A stretch of DNA of 64,000 bases from Nostoc linckia z4 (lineage in GTDB: Bacteria; Cyanobacteriota; Cyanobacteriia; Cyanobacteriales; Nostocaceae). The stretch spans positions 22,711 to 86,710 of the forward strand of contig NZ_LAHA01000006.1 of assembly GCF_002608075.1 (NCBI RefSeq), written 5' to 3'. The position numbers were made by a program, and so were the translations under genes. The notes under the pieces are model-generated. The model made no database searches and was not told the origin of the DNA. It was given only the letters and a program-made list of their open reading frames with translations. Position 1 is the first letter of the stretch, and each line of letters begins with the position of its first letter. This document shows, in pieces, positions 1-7,206 of this stretch.

Positions 1-82
1 CCCAGCCACAGCCACAGCCACAGTCACAGTCACAGCCCCAGCTCCAGCCACAGCCACAGCCCAAGCCCAAGCCCAAGCCCAA
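1..82. repeat. Hexanucleotide-like minisatellite encoding the kinase tail
   Basis: The plus strand is a run of AGCCAC, AGTCAC, AGCCCC and AGCCCA units. In the kinase frame on the minus strand it encodes alternating Ala with Trp, Val or Gly, and Thr-Val pairs. The repeat is in frame and continues past the window edge, so its full length cannot be seen. Confidence 0.85.
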
Positions 83-1101
83 ATTATGTACGGAGCGTTA
101 AACGCTGCTAATAAGGAGCCTATCAATAGGTAGCCTAATAATACACCAATCAACCAGTCCCAGGGAATAATTCTAGATGATTTAGTACTTGGTTTACTTA
201 GAATTGGCTCTAATAGCTTGGCTTTGGAACGAACAACTTCTTTTCTATGAACTGAAGCAACAGATGGTGGAGGCGTTGCTTTTGATACTTTTAGCATATT
301 CAACCATGCTTCCATAGATTGGGGGCGGTCGTTTGCCTCCAGCGCCATGCCTTTAAGAATTGCCTGATTTAATCTGTTGCTAATGCTTGGACTAATTTGT
401 TTAGGTGCAGTCAGAGAAGCATTATCGAGCTTGCGAGCTAGAGAAGTTGTAGGGCGTTGACCTGTCACTGCATAATAAAGCGTAGCAGCCAAACAATAAA
501 CATCAACAGTTGGCTCTCTACTGCCTCTGCTCATCTGTTCATAGGGCGCAAACCCTTCATTACCTGCAATACCCTTTGAACTCAAAGTTTTAGGCAAAAG
601 TTCCTTAGCGATTCCAAAGTCAATTAAAACGGCTTTGCCATTTCTCCGCACCATGATGTTTCCAGGATGGGCATCTCTATGTACTAAACCTGCTTGATGC
701 ACTACGCTCAAAGCTTCCCCAATTTGACGGATGCAGGGTACAATCTCTGCTTCTGGTAAAGCCCCCCTACGCCTCACCGCCTCAAACAAATTTTCTCCCT
801 CAACAAAGTCCATCACCAAACAGTGGATAGCACCTTCCCGAAACAAATCAATTACTCCCACAATGTGAGGATGAGGGTCTTCTGATAAGCGTGCGAGTAT
901 CCGCCCTTCTTGGATAAATCTGTCTATATACTTTTCATATTCCGGATCGTGGCTGAGGTATTCATTAGGTGTCTTAATTACAACTGTCTGATTTAGTTCA
1001 ACATGTAAAGCCTTATAAGTAATCCCGAATCCCCCCTGCCCAAGGACTTGCTCAATTACATATTTGCCACCTTGCAATTGTTGTCCTGCTATCCAGGGCA
1101 T
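1..1101 (-). CDS. Serine/threonine protein kinase with repetitive hydrophobic tail, C-terminus cut by window edge
   Basis: Open from an ATG at 1101 to the window edge (367 codons, no stop), so partial. The N-terminus MPWIAGQQLQGGKYVIEQ leads into a Gly-rich loop (GQGGFG), a VAIK-like lysine (VVIKT), the catalytic loop HRDAHPGN and DFGIAKEL, which together define a Hanks-type kinase predicted to phosphorylate Ser/Thr residues. HPGN in place of KPxN is common in cyanobacterial members. After the kinase domain comes a basic/Ser-rich linker and one clear membrane segment (WLIGVLLGYLLIGSLLAAF), then a run of alternating Trp-Ala, Val-Ala, Gly-Ala and Thr-Val from a hexamer-like DNA repeat at 1-82. 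The start is supported by alignment with the N-terminus of the upstream paralogue. The 60 bp gap suggests one transcript with that kinase. The substrate is unknown. Confidence 0.9.
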   Translation of the reverse strand, partial: MPWIAGQQLQGGKYVIEQVLGQGGFGITYKALHVELNQTVVIKTPNEYLSHDPEYEKYIDRFIQEGRILARLSEDPHPHIVGVIDLFREGAIHCLVMDFVEGENLFEAVRRRGALPEAEIVPCIRQIGEALSVVHQAGLVHRDAHPGNIMVRRNGKAVLIDFGIAKELLPKTLSSKGIAGNEGFAPYEQMSRGSREPTVDVYCLAATLYYAVTGQRPTTSLARKLDNASLTAPKQISPSISNRLNQAILKGMALEANDRPQSMEAWLNMLKVSKATPPPSVASVHRKEVVRSKAKLLEPILSKPSTKSSRIIPWDWLIGVLLGYLLIGSLLAAFNAPYIIWAWAWAWAVAVAGAGAVTVTVAVAVAG

Positions 1102-1161
1102 GAATACCTCTAAGTAAAAAATTACTTTAATGCAAGCATTTTAATGAGAGTTTAGCTAATT

Positions 1162-2196
1162 CTACGGTGTTTTGCTAGATGAAGGACTGGGAGACACTAA
1201 TGCTGGACTGGAAGACGGAGATGTTTTGATAAAAGGAATCCAACCAACTATGCCTGAAAGTAAGGTTCCAATTGCAGCAATGGCAGCTATCACAATTCCC
1301 CAAAACTGGATGTTTCGCTCCCAATTTGAGTTGGTGTTAGATGATACAATTACTGAAGGCTGAGAATTTTCCACAGTTAACCCTAAAGAATCGAGCCATT
1401 GGCGCATTGATTGAGGACGCTGTTTCGGGTCTAGTTGCATAGCTGTTAAAATTGCTTCATTGACGTGACGGCTGATTTGCTCGTTGAATTCTTTAGGAGA
1501 TACTAAATGCTCGCCGTCAACTTTGCGCTTTATTGCATCAACAGGTGTTCTTCCTGTCAAAAGTTTATACAGAGTAGCAGCTAGTGAATAAATATCGCTA
1601 TATGCACGAGTTATAGTACCTCTAGCGTAAAGCTCAGGGGGCGTAAATCCATCAGAAGTTTCCTTAGTTCGGCTTGTGGTTAAAATATGGTCAAAGTCCA
1701 AAGCTAAACCAAAATCAATTAGTACCGCTTCTAGCTGTCCCTCTCGCTTCCGCAACAAAATATTTCCTGGATGCACATCCCGATGAATCAGTTCATTTTC
1801 ATGTACAACTATCAGTGCTTCCCCAATTTGCTGAATGTAACGTAGTGCATCTGGTTCTGAAAGTATTGGTGGACGCAGGTCAGCCAAACTCACTTCATTT
1901 ACATACTCCATTACCAAACACAAACAGTCTGCTTCTTCAAAGGAGTCTACAACCTCCACAATGTACTTATGCTTACACTTTTGCAGCTTTAAAGCCTCCC
2001 GCAAAAACATTGTCTTTAGCCGTTCGCGCTCCAATTGACTAAGGGAATTTAGCAAGTCATCATTTAAGGTTTTAATGACAAAGCGATCGCCATTCTGATT
2101 TTTCACCAAATAAGTAATGCCAAAGCGTCCTCTTCCCAACTCTTTTTCAATGGTGTATTTTCCACCTTGCAAGCGATCGCCAACTCCCCAAGCCAT
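1162..2196 (-). CDS. Serine/threonine protein kinase with C-terminal membrane anchor
   Basis: Hanks-type kinase of about 344 residues. Visible motifs are LGRGRFG (nucleotide loop), FVIKTL (Lys), HRDVHPGN (catalytic loop) and IDFGLALDF (metal-binding DFG), followed by a single hydrophobic helix (FWGIVIAAIAAIGTLLSGIV) and a Ser/Pro-rich end, so the kinase domain probably faces the cytoplasm on a membrane anchor. I chose the ATG at 2196 over one 36 bp upstream because GGGAG lies at a suitable distance and the product then starts MAWGVGDRLQGG, matching the next kinase downstream. The two kinases are separated by 60 bp and look like tandem paralogues. The substrate is unknown. Confidence 0.9.
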   Translation of the reverse strand: MAWGVGDRLQGGKYTIEKELGRGRFGITYLVKNQNGDRFVIKTLNDDLLNSLSQLERERLKTMFLREALKLQKCKHKYIVEVVDSFEEADCLCLVMEYVNEVSLADLRPPILSEPDALRYIQQIGEALIVVHENELIHRDVHPGNILLRKREGQLEAVLIDFGLALDFDHILTTSRTKETSDGFTPPELYARGTITRAYSDIYSLAATLYKLLTGRTPVDAIKRKVDGEHLVSPKEFNEQISRHVNEAILTAMQLDPKQRPQSMRQWLDSLGLTVENSQPSVIVSSNTNSNWERNIQFWGIVIAAIAAIGTLLSGIVGWIPFIKTSPSSSPALVSPSPSSSKTP

Positions 2197-2376
2197 CTTT
2201 GCAACTCCCAAAATGCTTAGATTAATTCTCACACAAGAGAGCCTTAATAACTTGAGCCTAGCTTTGGAGAAAGACTGCGATCCAATACTGTTCGGTTAAG
2301 GCACCAGACGCGATCGCTTTTTTCTCCCTCTATTGCTAAACTAAAAACAACCTTTAGCTAGTGCAAAGGTAACTTT

Positions 2377-3183
2377 ATGACCTCTGCAACCAACCTCGAT
2401 ACCGATCTCACCCCATTTCCTGACCACACGCAGCTACCAGATTCCGATGGCACCTTTGTGAAAAATTGGCAAGAGCATCCCCAAAGTATCTTACTAACTG
2501 ACTCAATTACACCCATTCTTCAGCAATTACATCCAGAAGGTCAATATTGTATAGGTCAGGACTTAGGTATTTACTGGCGGTTAACAGATCCTCCAGAGAA
2601 AGGAGCAGTAGCACCGGATTGGTTTTATGTACCAAATGTACCGCCTTCGTTAGATGGACTTTCACGAAGGTCTTATGTGTTGTGGCGAGAGTTTATTGCA
2701 CCATTGATTGCTTTGGAATTTGTCTCTGGTGATGGCAAGGAAGAAAGAGACAAAACTCCTTGGAAGGGTAAATTTTGGATTTATGAGCAGGTGATTCATC
2801 CAGCTTTTTATGGCATTTATGAAGTGAATCAAGCCAGTGTGGAAGTTTATGAATTAATCGGAGGACAATATCAGTTATTAGCAGCAAATGAGCGCGGACA
2901 TTATCCCATACATCGTTTAGGCGTTGAATTAGGTCTGTGGCATGGACAATATCAGAACATGGAATTACCCTGGCTGCGCTGGTGGGATTTGCAAGGTAAT
3001 TTGTTGTTGACTGGCGATGAAAGAGCTGAACAAGAACGCCAACGTGCTGAACAAGAACGCCAACGTGCTGAACAAGAACGCCAACGTGCTGAACAAGAAC
3101 GCCAACGTGCTGAACAAGAACGCCAACGCAATGAGATTCTGATTGCTCAATTGCGATCGCTCGGCGTTGAACCAGAAGCTTAA
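2377..3183 (+). CDS. Uma2 family (DUF820) PD-(D/E)XK nuclease-like protein
   Basis: 268 residues. The core has the family pattern APDWFYV, then LIALEFVSGDG, then GKFWIYEQV and a GIYEV strand, giving the Asp, Glu and Lys expected of a PD-(D/E)XK active site. The family is massively expanded in filamentous cyanobacteria; its members are annotated as putative endonucleases, but their biological role is not established. The C-terminus is a charged helix made of five 7-residue units (AEQERQR) coded by a near-perfect 21-bp DNA repeat, then the conserved tail IAQLRSLGVEPEA. First of a tandem pair with the next gene; no toxin or antitoxin partner is visible. Confidence 0.85.
   Translation: MTSATNLDTDLTPFPDHTQLPDSDGTFVKNWQEHPQSILLTDSITPILQQLHPEGQYCIGQDLGIYWRLTDPPEKGAVAPDWFYVPNVPPSLDGLSRRSYVLWREFIAPLIALEFVSGDGKEERDKTPWKGKFWIYEQVIHPAFYGIYEVNQASVEVYELIGGQYQLLAANERGHYPIHRLGVELGLWHGQYQNMELPWLRWWDLQGNLLLTGDERAEQERQRAEQERQRAEQERQRAEQERQRAEQERQRNEILIAQLRSLGVEPEA
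3025..3129 (+). repeat. 21-bp tandem repeat encoding AEQERQR heptads
   Basis: Five nearly identical 21-bp units inside the first Uma2 gene. The second copy of the gene has only three, more diverged units, so the number of coiled-coil heptads has changed since the duplication. Confidence 0.9.
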
Positions 3184-3232
3184 GTCTATTGCTAAACTAA
3201 AAAACAACCTTTACCAGTGCAAAGGTAACTTT

Positions 3233-3994
3233 ATGACCTCTGCCATCAACCCCACTGACCTCACCCCTTTCCCAGACCACACGCAGCTACCAGAGTCTGA
3301 TGGCACATTCGTGAAAAACTTTCAAGAACATCCCCAAAGCATTCTCATCACCGACTCAATTCAACCGATATTACAAAAACTTCACCCTGATGGGCAATAT
3401 TGTATTGGTCAAGATTGTGGCATCTATTGGCGGATGACTGACCCACCAGAAAAAGGCGCAGTTGCACCAGACTGGTTTTATGTCGCCAATGTCCCGCCCT
3501 TACTCGATGGACAAATCCGCAGGTCTTATGTAATATGGCGAGAATTTATTGCCCCATTAATTGCCTTAGAATTTGTCTCTGGTGATGGCAGTGAGGAACG
3601 AGATACAACCCCTTGGAAAGGCAAATTTTGGATTTATGAGCAAGTAATTCGTCCTCCGTTTTATGGCATTTATGAAGTGGATAAAGCCAGCGTAGAAGTG
3701 TATCACTTAATTGAAGGCAAGTATCAGCCATTACCAACAAATGAACGGGGACATTATCTCATACATCCTTTAGGCGTTGAGTTAGGTATCTGGCATGGAG
3801 TTTACCAAAATATGGAATTGCCCTGGTTACGCTGGTGGGATTTGCAAGGTAATTTGTTGTTGACTGGCGATGAAAGAGCTGAACTTGAACGCCAACGCGC
3901 TGAACAAGAACGCCAAAGAGCTGAACTTGAACGCCAACGAAATGAGATTCTAATTGCCCAATTGCGATCGCTTGGTGTAGAACCAGAAGTCTAA
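3233..3994 (+). CDS. Uma2 family (DUF820) nuclease-like protein, tandem paralogue
   Basis: About 253 residues from the ATG at 3233, the position equivalent to the start of the upstream copy. An in-frame start 90 bp further upstream would overlap the end of that gene and is less likely. The same core residues are present (APDWFYV, LIALEFVSGDG, GKFWIYEQV, GIYEV), with a shorter C-terminal charged helix of three heptads before IAQLRSLGVEPEV. The family is predicted to have a PD-(D/E)XK nuclease fold, with unknown cellular function. The leader is duplicated with the gene, so both copies are probably expressed in the same way. Confidence 0.85.
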   Translation: MTSAINPTDLTPFPDHTQLPESDGTFVKNFQEHPQSILITDSIQPILQKLHPDGQYCIGQDCGIYWRMTDPPEKGAVAPDWFYVANVPPLLDGQIRRSYVIWREFIAPLIALEFVSGDGSEERDTTPWKGKFWIYEQVIRPPFYGIYEVDKASVEVYHLIEGKYQPLPTNERGHYLIHPLGVELGIWHGVYQNMELPWLRWWDLQGNLLLTGDERAELERQRAEQERQRAELERQRNEILIAQLRSLGVEPEV

Positions 3995-4065
3995 TATTTT
4001 GGAATCAGGTTAAAACTGGTAGAGGTGAAGCGTCTTGTTGTCAGACATTGCCGGGATTTTACCAC

Positions 4066-4120
4066 AAGCGATCGCTTAACTGCTTAATTACGCTCTTTAG
4101 GCATTGAACCGGATGCATAA
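4066..4120 (+). pseudogene. Decayed tail of a third Uma2 gene
   Basis: Just after the second Uma2 gene one frame reads A-stop-LRSLGIEPDA-stop, matching the conserved Uma2 C-terminus (IAQLRSLGVEPEA). The preceding GCGATCGC also matches the position of the HIP1 site found in both intact copies. No core domain remains upstream. I infer the remnant of a third duplicate. Confidence 0.55.
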
Positions 4121-4264
4121 TTTTTACCTACAGTCAATCGATTTTGGAATTTGGATTTTGGATTGCCAACAACTAACTCCCCCTGTGTCGGCGAGCTTCT
4201 ATTGAAACAAACCACTCTGGATAGAGGTAATTTTTAATCTAAAATCTAAAATTGCCACGGTCAA

Positions 4265-5395
4265 CTATTTATTCACCTCTAGCAACTGGGAAGTTTCTAA
4301 GCGACTCATCCACTTTGCAAAATAAACTCGATTTGCTTTTTCCTCGGATGGATCTTTTGTATCTAAAGGATAAGGCGCTAGTCCTAAAATCGCTGCTGTG
4401 GTTACGCAAAACATCGATTTTTGGAAGGTCATACAAATTTGTACTCGCAAATCATCTTCACCCCGGAGGCTGCGACGATAAATTTCATGCAAGTACTCTG
4501 GAAGAAAATGACGCATATCCTGCATCAACAAGGTGGGAGGAATACCAGCACCGCCGATGGGCAAAGGATCGGCGTACAATGCGCCATATTGGAATCGACT
4601 TTGATCTGGAGATATTTGATAAGCTTGGGCGTTGTATGAAACTGTACCGTGGAAAGGTGTTCCTCTAAAGAAAACTGCCTCTACATAAGGTATTGCTGTG
4701 TCTGCTAAGAAAGTCAAACCAACGTCTTGAGGAATGATGTCATAGAGTTTTTCCTTAATTTTGACGCTGTAGGTAATTGGCTTTGATGCACTTGCCACTA
4801 ATCCTGCTTTAATATGGTCTACAACTTGGGGAATTGATTTAATTTCGCCATTGTCGTAGCGGTCTGATAAGGTCAAGAAAATATCAGCCATCACTCGCCA
4901 AAATTGACCTAAACCAGTGTAATAAGCAGAAAGGCGTAACTGTTCCGTTAAAAAATCTGGAAACAGTTGATTGATGCCCAAAATTAAAGGATTATTTTTA
5001 AATTTAGCTTTGATTACGGCTTGCGCTCTTTCTTGAAATTCGTTTGTATCTAAATATTCATCTAGACCGCCACCACCGTGCCACATCATGGCTTTCATAC
5101 AATACTCAGCATATTCAAAATTAATGCGATCGTGCCACCAGTGACGCAGTAATTTTTGAAAAGATACTTCTCCGTTAAAGTATTTAAAAAAGGGGAAAAA
5201 TACTAAAAATTGGTGTTCGGCAATGTAATTTAGATTGATTGAATAAGCATCTAAAACCACGCCATAGCTTTTGAGAATACCAACCACTTCCACCACATTT
5301 TGTGGAGTATCAATGAGTAGTGCCTGTCCGGTTTGCAGACGTTCAATAAATTCAGGTAAAGGTTCGTTTGTAAATTTATTTCTAATAGTTACCAC
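4265..5395 (-). CDS. cupB: CO2 hydration protein CupB/ChpX of the NDH-1 CO2-uptake complex
   Basis: Member of the cyanobacterial ChpX/ChpY family, which converts CO2 to bicarbonate on the cytoplasmic face of specialised thylakoid NDH-1 complexes. The HWWHDR segment carries the His and Arg equivalent to the zinc ligands reported for CupA. I place the start at the GTG at 5395 (GGAG eight bases upstream, product MVTIRNKFTNEPL), giving 376 residues; sequence further upstream is translated intergenic repeat. The protein is short and lacks the longer insertion between FFKYF and HWWHDR that I recall in CupA, and no cupS follows. Both points favour CupB (NDH-1MS', the constitutive system) over CupA. 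Last gene of the ndhF-ndhD-cup unit. Confidence 0.85.
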   Translation of the reverse strand: MVTIRNKFTNEPLPEFIERLQTGQALLIDTPQNVVEVVGILKSYGVVLDAYSINLNYIAEHQFLVFFPFFKYFNGEVSFQKLLRHWWHDRINFEYAEYCMKAMMWHGGGGLDEYLDTNEFQERAQAVIKAKFKNNPLILGINQLFPDFLTEQLRLSAYYTGLGQFWRVMADIFLTLSDRYDNGEIKSIPQVVDHIKAGLVASASKPITYSVKIKEKLYDIIPQDVGLTFLADTAIPYVEAVFFRGTPFHGTVSYNAQAYQISPDQSRFQYGALYADPLPIGGAGIPPTLLMQDMRHFLPEYLHEIYRRSLRGEDDLRVQICMTFQKSMFCVTTAAILGLAPYPLDTKDPSEEKANRVYFAKWMSRLETSQLLEVNK

Positions 5396-5399
5396 TGCG

Positions 5400-5590
5400 A
5401 TTTCTCCATTAACTATTGGGCATTGGGCATTGGGAATGGGGAAAGGCAAAGGGGTATGGTTCGACAAGCTCACCAACCGGGGGAAAGGTTAAATTTATCC
5501 CTTTACCCTTTACCCTTTAACCTTTTTCCCTGCCCCTTTGCTCCCCATCTCCCCATCTCCTCATCTCCCCACTCTCTACTCCCCACTCCC
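5400..5590. repeat. Intergenic repeat cluster between ndhD4 and cupB
   Basis: Composed of GGGCATT heptamers, a TTCGACAAGCTCACCAACCG dispersed repeat (about 5459-5482), a CCCTTTA run, and CCCCATCT-type units running into the 3' end of ndhD4. The same dispersed repeat recurs inside MITE-like elements near 58.86 kb and 60.89 kb. It lies within the CO2-uptake operon and does not look like a terminator. Confidence 0.75.
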
Positions 5591-7081
5591 CATTTTCTTA
5601 TCCAAGGACACTGTTGCTACTACGTTTTGAGTATTGACCATTGCTGTAACTGTTGGTTCAGTCCAGCGTGCTAACCAAGAAGGTTGGATGCCAAAAATCA
5701 CAATTAGTAAGGCTAAAATGGCAGCAGGAAGGCGATCGCTCCAATATACGCGTGGTAAATTCACAACAGGTGCAGATAAGCGTCCAAAAAAGGCGCGGTT
5801 GACAAGTAATAAAAAGTAAACCGCTGTCAAACCATTACCAATCATGCACAGTAAGGTTTGTACTGGAAAAACTGCAAAACTACCGCGATAAACTACGAAT
5901 TCGGAAATAAACCCTACCATTCCCGGTATCCCAGCGCTGGCCATAACTCCCACAATCATTAAGCTACCAATTACCGGCATACCGCGTTCTGGGTTCAGTA
6001 GTCCTCTGAGAATTTCTAAATCCCGACTACCGGCTTTTTTATAAACAACGCCCACCAGCAAAAACAGCATTGCCGAAATCAAGCCGTGGCTAATCATTTG
6101 CATGACAGCACCCAGTACACTTAAAGGTGTCGCCGCCGCCGCCGCTATCAAAACGTAGCCCATGTGTCCAATGGAACTGTACGCCACCATTTTTTTCATA
6201 TCTGTTTGGGCGATGGCACAGGATGAACCATACAATACACTGACTGCGGCCCAAACTGCTAACCAAGGAGCCAAATAACCCCAGGCTTCTGGTAACAAGT
6301 TCATACCAAATCGCAGTAAGCCGTAAGTTCCCAACTTCAACAGTACCCCAGCCAACAGCACGGAAATCGGTGTGGAGGCTTCAACGTGAGCATCTGGTAA
6401 CCAAGTATGGAAGGGAACTAAGGGAATTTTAATCCCAAAACCTACCAAAATTCCCACTAACAGTAAAACTTGGGTTGCTAAAGGTAGAGTTTTTGGGTTC
6501 AAGGTTGCTAGCGCAAAGCTAGAAGAACCACTCAGCCAAACTATCCCCAGGAAACTTGCTAAAATCAAGATTCCGGAAACAGCAGTATAAATTAGGAATT
6601 TTGTTGCTGCATAGCCCCTTCTTGCACCACCCCAAATTGCTATTAACAAATATAGGGGAATCAGTTCCAGTTCGTAAAACAGGAAAAATAGCAGTAAATC
6701 CTGTGCTAAGAAGGCTCCAGTGACGCCGACACTTAGCAGTAGTATCAAAGAATAATACAATTTGGGACGTGCAAGGGATTCATCACTACTATAGATGGCG
6801 ATGGAAGTCAACAGGGCATTTAAAAGCAGCAATACCAAAGATAAACCATCTACTCCCAGGCTATAGTTCAAGCCTAAGGCATCTATCCAAGGAACTGACT
6901 CAGCAAACTGTTGACTGACTTCTCCAAGACGGAACTGAATTGTGAGTACAATTGTCAAAAACAAAGCGATAATCGCAAATACCAAAGCCACCCCACGGGC
7001 AAGTTTCCCACTAATGCCAGAGGGCCAGAAACCAATTAAAGCTGCGCCAATCAAAGGCACTAGAATTAAAGCACTAAGCAT
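5576..7081 (-). CDS. ndhD4: NAD(P)H-quinone oxidoreductase subunit NdhD4 (CO2-uptake type)
   Basis: 501 residues, strongly hydrophobic with about 14 membrane segments: an antiporter-like proton-pumping subunit (NuoM/NdhD family) of the thylakoid NDH-1 complex. Family motifs include the lysine-bearing helix GIKIPLVPFHTWLPDAHVEA and the conserved glutamate in LLFFLFYELELIPLYLL. Gene order ndhF-ndhD-cup marks it as a D3/D4 paralogue of the CO2-uptake complexes and not the respiratory D1/D2 form. The D4 assignment rests on the short Cup protein and on adjacency to the ccm operon, as I recall it in Anabaena. The C-terminal codons overlap an STRR stretch. Confidence 0.85.
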   Translation of the reverse strand: MLSALILVPLIGAALIGFWPSGISGKLARGVALVFAIIALFLTIVLTIQFRLGEVSQQFAESVPWIDALGLNYSLGVDGLSLVLLLLNALLTSIAIYSSDESLARPKLYYSLILLLSVGVTGAFLAQDLLLFFLFYELELIPLYLLIAIWGGARRGYAATKFLIYTAVSGILILASFLGIVWLSGSSSFALATLNPKTLPLATQVLLLVGILVGFGIKIPLVPFHTWLPDAHVEASTPISVLLAGVLLKLGTYGLLRFGMNLLPEAWGYLAPWLAVWAAVSVLYGSSCAIAQTDMKKMVAYSSIGHMGYVLIAAAAATPLSVLGAVMQMISHGLISAMLFLLVGVVYKKAGSRDLEILRGLLNPERGMPVIGSLMIVGVMASAGIPGMVGFISEFVVYRGSFAVFPVQTLLCMIGNGLTAVYFLLLVNRAFFGRLSAPVVNLPRVYWSDRLPAAILALLIVIFGIQPSWLARWTEPTVTAMVNTQNVVATVSLDKKMGSGE

Positions 7082-7100
7082 ACATTTGAGCTAACGGGGG

Positions 7101-7161
7101 ATGAGGGAGATAAGGGGGACAAGGGGGACAAGGGGGACAAGGGAGACAAGGGAGACAAGGG
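7101..7161. repeat. G-rich 9-mer tandem repeat between ndhF4 and ndhD4
   Basis: Repeats of GGGGGACAA and GGGAGACAA on the plus strand, so the operon mRNA is C-rich here. It fills most of the 125 bp gap between two co-directional subunit genes. Confidence 0.85.
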
Positions 7162-7206
7162 ATAATAACTCTTAACTACTAACTCCTAACTCCTAATTCA
7201 ACACTT

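Larger units (their letters stand above)
2329..3994 (+). repeat. Tandem segmental duplication carrying two Uma2 genes
   Basis: The leader beginning TCTATTGCTAAACTAAAA and ending in the ATGACCTCTGC start recurs almost unchanged upstream of both genes (about 2329-2387 and 3185-3243). The unit of about 856 bp was therefore duplicated with its upstream region. The coding copies have since diverged but remain similar along their whole length. Confidence 0.85.

Noticed and set aside
4265-5395. CupA (ChpY, inducible NDH-1MS) as identity of the Cup protein
   Set aside because: Protein is short, cupS is absent and ccm adjacency favours CupB. Not fully excluded without a phylogeny.
5396-5476. 27-residue N-terminal extension of the Cup protein
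   Set aside because: Translated intergenic repeat; the GTG at 5395 has a good ribosome site and gives the family N-terminus.
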